From Clostridia bacterium (GTDB lineage Bacteria > Bacillota > Clostridia > Oscillospirales > CAG-272), in the NCBI GenBank assembly GCA_024408015.1, contig JAKSVJ010000029.1, positions 1-9,346 of the forward strand: a stretch of DNA of 9,346 bases, in the 5' to 3' direction. Made by a program: the position numbers and the translations under genes. Position 1 is the first letter of the stretch; each line of letters begins with the position of its first letter. Of this stretch, positions 7,144-9,346 are shown piece by piece. Below the pieces are notes generated by a model. That model worked only from the letters and a program-made list of their open reading frames with translations, had not been told where the DNA came from and did no database searches.

Positions 7144-8688
7144 ATGCAAAAAGACATTTTACTTGAAATCAAAAATATGACCAAAACATTTGGCCCTGTA
7201 ACTGCATTAAAAAATGTTGACCTATATTTATACAAAGGTGATGTTTTGGGCCTTATTGGTGAAAATGGATCTGGTAAATCTACAATCACTTCAATCGCAG
7301 CAGGAATGCAAAAAGCAACCTCTCTTGATAGCATGAAATATAAAGGCGAAGATTGGGCACCATCATCAATGCTTGATGCTTTAAATAACTGCGGAAAAGG
7401 TGAGAATGGTATCGGTATGATTGTCCAGGAAAGTGGTACAATCGCTGGTATATCAGTTGCCGAAAACATCTTTCTTGGCGACCTTGATAGATTTAAAACA
7501 TTTAAATTGAAAAACGGAAAATCATTTGGACCTATATCAAAAAAACAAATGTATAAGGCAGCGTCAAAAGCATTAGCCGAAATTGGTATTGATAATATTA
7601 GTCCGGATGCACCAATGTTTACTCTTGACTTCCAAGCTCGAAAACTTGTTGAGATTGCTAAAGTTATGATGAAAAACCCTGATGTTTTAGTGATTGACGA
7701 AACATCAACAGCATTGGCACAAGATGGAAGAAAAATCTTATACAATATAATTAATCGTTTCAGAGGAACCGAGAAAGCAGTCATCTTCATATCTCATGAC
7801 CTTGATGAAATCATGGACGTTTGTGATACTCTTACGGTTTTACGAGATGGAAACATCATTAGAACATTTGATAAATCCGAATATGATCCGGACGAAATCA
7901 GAAAAGCCATGATTGGTCGTGAACTTCAAGGTGATTATTACAGAAGCGACTTTGAACCATCAAAGCTTGATGATATTGCTATAAGTTTTAAAAACATTTC
8001 ACTTAATGAAGTAAACGGAGTAACTTTTGACCTTCACAAAGGTGAAATTCTTGGACTTGGTGGCCTATCACAGTGCGGTATGCACACAATCGGTAAAATC
8101 GCATTTGGCTCAATGAAACCACACAATGGTAGCGTCACTCTTGGAAATGGCAAAAAAATCACAAGTGAAGCAATGGCGATGAAAAATGGTATTGGCTATG
8201 TTTCAAAAGATCGTGATATTGAATCTCTTGTACTTTCAGCAAGTGTTAAAGATAATATTTCCGTTGCAGGAATGAATGTTTTCTCAATCAACAACTTCCT
8301 TATCCTCGCAAACAGAGAGAAAAAATATGTTGATGAACAAGTTGAAAATCTTTCAATAAAATGCTCTGATAGAGATCAGGTAGTATCCACACTATCTGGT
8401 GGTAACAAACAAAAAGTTGTATTTGGTAAATGGGTTGGACGAGGAAGTGAGATATTAATTCTTGACTGTCCTACTCGTGGTGTTGACATTGGTGTTAAAC
8501 AAGCAATGTATCAGCTCATGATGAAACTAAAGTCAGAAGGAAAAGCAATTCTCCTTATTTCAGAAGAAATGCCTGAACTTATGGGAATGAGCGATAGAAT
8601 GTTAATTATGAAAGACGGAAAAATTACAAAAGAATTTTCTCGTTCAAAAGAACTCAGTGATGCTGAGATTATTGGATATATGATTTAA
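7144..8688 (+). CDS. Sugar ABC transporter, duplicated ATP-binding protein (RbsA/MglA type)
   Basis: The 514-residue protein with two fused nucleotide-binding domains energises uptake of a monosaccharide or small glycoside at the inner face of the membrane. Domain 1 has Walker A GENGSGKST (39-47), the Q-loop at Q95, a degenerate signature LDFQARKL (161-168), Walker B VLVIDET (181-187) and the H-loop H218. Domain 2 has a degenerate Walker A region GGLSQCG (306-312), a canonical signature LSGGNKQK (417-424) and Walker B LILDCPTRG (438-446), where cysteine replaces the catalytic glutamate. So one composite ATP site looks intact and the other degenerate, as usual for this class. The start at 7144 is preferred over in-frame ATGs at 7114 and 7132: 7114 coincides with the predicted transcription start, and GGGG at 7134-7137 is well placed for 7144. 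The permease follows after 10 bases. Sugar specificity cannot be read from this subunit. Confidence 0.93.
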   Translation: MQKDILLEIKNMTKTFGPVTALKNVDLYLYKGDVLGLIGENGSGKSTITSIAAGMQKATSLDSMKYKGEDWAPSSMLDALNNCGKGENGIGMIVQESGTIAGISVAENIFLGDLDRFKTFKLKNGKSFGPISKKQMYKAASKALAEIGIDNISPDAPMFTLDFQARKLVEIAKVMMKNPDVLVIDETSTALAQDGRKILYNIINRFRGTEKAVIFISHDLDEIMDVCDTLTVLRDGNIIRTFDKSEYDPDEIRKAMIGRELQGDYYRSDFEPSKLDDIAISFKNISLNEVNGVTFDLHKGEILGLGGLSQCGMHTIGKIAFGSMKPHNGSVTLGNGKKITSEAMAMKNGIGYVSKDRDIESLVLSASVKDNISVAGMNVFSINNFLILANREKKYVDEQVENLSIKCSDRDQVVSTLSGGNKQKVVFGKWVGRGSEILILDCPTRGVDIGVKQAMYQLMMKLKSEGKAILLISEEMPELMGMSDRMLIMKDGKITKEFSRSKELSDAEIIGYMI

Positions 8689-8698
8689 GGAGGGACTT

Positions 8699-9346
8699 AT
8701 GGATAGTGCAATCAATACGAATGTACATAAAAAGTACAAATTAAAATCACTCCTAGTAACTCTTACTCCAATATTTGGTCTTGTTGGATTATTTATTCTT
8801 TACATAATTATTGGAGTTATTAAAGATATCAACTTTAGCGCAGGATTTCAAGCAATTATCAATCAGTCCGTAATATTAGCAATCGTTGCTACAGGAGCAA
8901 TCTTCATTTTCACCTTAGGTTCTTTCGATATCTCACTTGGTGTTTCAACACTTGTAAGCGCATGCGCCGGTTCACTTATATTTAATAGCACTGGCAGTGT
9001 TGTCCTTATGTTATTAACGTGTGTTGGCACATCAGTGCTCTCTTCTATGATTAGTTCAGTATTGGGCTCAATTTTCAATCTACCAGTATTTGTAACAACT
9101 GTTGCAATGATGAGTATTCTCTCGGCACTCGCTGAAGTGCTCATAACAGGTAGAGGTGGTAACACAATTAGAGTTGAAGGTCTTGGAAAACTCGACACAA
9201 TACCGGTTAAAATCATCGTACTTGTAGTATTTGTTATTCTTTGTTTGTTTGTCTTTGAATTCACAAAGGTCGGAAGAAGACAAAAACTACTTGGTGGTAA
9301 TGCAGTATGTGCTCAACTTACAGGTGTATCAGTTAAGTTATATGCA
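8699..9346 (+). CDS. Sugar ABC transporter permease (RbsC type), 3' truncated by window end
   Basis: An open frame of 216 codons starts at ATG 8699 and runs off the window without a stop. A strong Shine-Dalgarno AGGAGGG (8688-8694) overlaps the last base of the ATPase stop codon, indicating translational linkage. The product is a polytopic membrane protein. After a short charged N-terminus comes a first membrane segment (about 18-41), then a hydrophobic stretch ending in LGSFDISLG (73-81), the counterpart of the family's GIDLSVG motif. Further hydrophobic segments lie at about 83-113, 116-150 and 172-189. The cytosolic loop at the end, GGNAVCAQLTGVSV (199-212), matches the family motif GGN..AA.L.GI.V that contacts the ATPase. 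RbsC-type permeases have about 310-350 residues, so roughly a third is missing. A second permease and a substrate-binding protein may follow beyond the window. Confidence 0.92.
   Translation, partial: MDSAINTNVHKKYKLKSLLVTLTPIFGLVGLFILYIIIGVIKDINFSAGFQAIINQSVILAIVATGAIFIFTLGSFDISLGVSTLVSACAGSLIFNSTGSVVLMLLTCVGTSVLSSMISSVLGSIFNLPVFVTTVAMMSILSALAEVLITGRGGNTIRVEGLGKLDTIPVKIIVLVVFVILCLFVFEFTKVGRRQKLLGGNAVCAQLTGVSVKLYA

Noticed and set aside
7140..7790. 216-codon open frame on the minus strand
   Set aside because: It lies wholly antisense to the first ABC domain, whose motifs are unmistakable; the translation has no recognisable family.
8863..9264. 133-codon minus-strand open frame (and the 67-codon one at 9080-9283)
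   Set aside because: Both are antisense to the RbsC-type permease, which has a strong ribosome site and conserved motifs.
1..9346. CRISPR array, tRNA/rRNA genes, insertion sequences or transposase remnants
   Set aside because: No regularly spaced repeats, cloverleaf-like sequences, transposase motifs or terminal inverted repeats were seen on either strand.

Overview
The window is AT-rich DNA with strong AGGAGG-type ribosome binding sites, canonical sigma-A/sigma-70 promoters and the standard genetic code (no in-frame TGA read as Trp). This points to a low-GC Gram-positive bacterium (Bacillota), probably a gut- or rumen-associated carbohydrate user. That assignment is inferred from style and gene families; nothing in the window names the organism.

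Layout. (1) Positions 1-217 are a non-coding leader with a hairpin at 23-58 and a promoter/operator-like region at about 117-171. (2) Positions 218-4708 hold two co-directional genes: a right-handed parallel beta-helix, GH28-like protein without a signal peptide, and, 42 bases further on, a 1044-residue DUF5107 + TPR protein with a mutarotase-like N-terminal domain. A bidirectional terminator (4717-4759) closes this unit. (3) On the minus strand, 5670-4762 encodes an unusual cation-diffusion-facilitator (CDF) type membrane protein with its own near-consensus promoter. (4) On the minus strand, 7019-5781 encodes an AraC-family regulator. (5) Diverging from it on the plus strand are a RbsA/MglA-type sugar ABC ATPase (7144-8688) and a RbsC-type permease (from 8699, cut off by the window end).

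How the genes may work together. The sugar importer, its divergently transcribed AraC regulator, the cytosolic beta-helix enzyme candidate and the DUF5107-TPR protein look like parts of a carbohydrate-utilisation locus: import by the Rbs-type transporter, cleavage or modification of a glycoside inside the cell, and recognition of a sugar by the DUF5107 protein. The sugar cannot be read from the sequence. No periplasmic-type substrate-binding protein is visible; it probably lies beyond position 9346. The CDF gene seems to be an unrelated neighbour.

Most worth a second look: the beta-helix/DUF5107-TPR pair as a poorly characterised intracellular carbohydrate module; the CDF protein lacking half of the usual metal ligands; the inverted repeat overlapping the predicted start of the first operon; and the superimposed divergent promoters between the regulator and the transporter.
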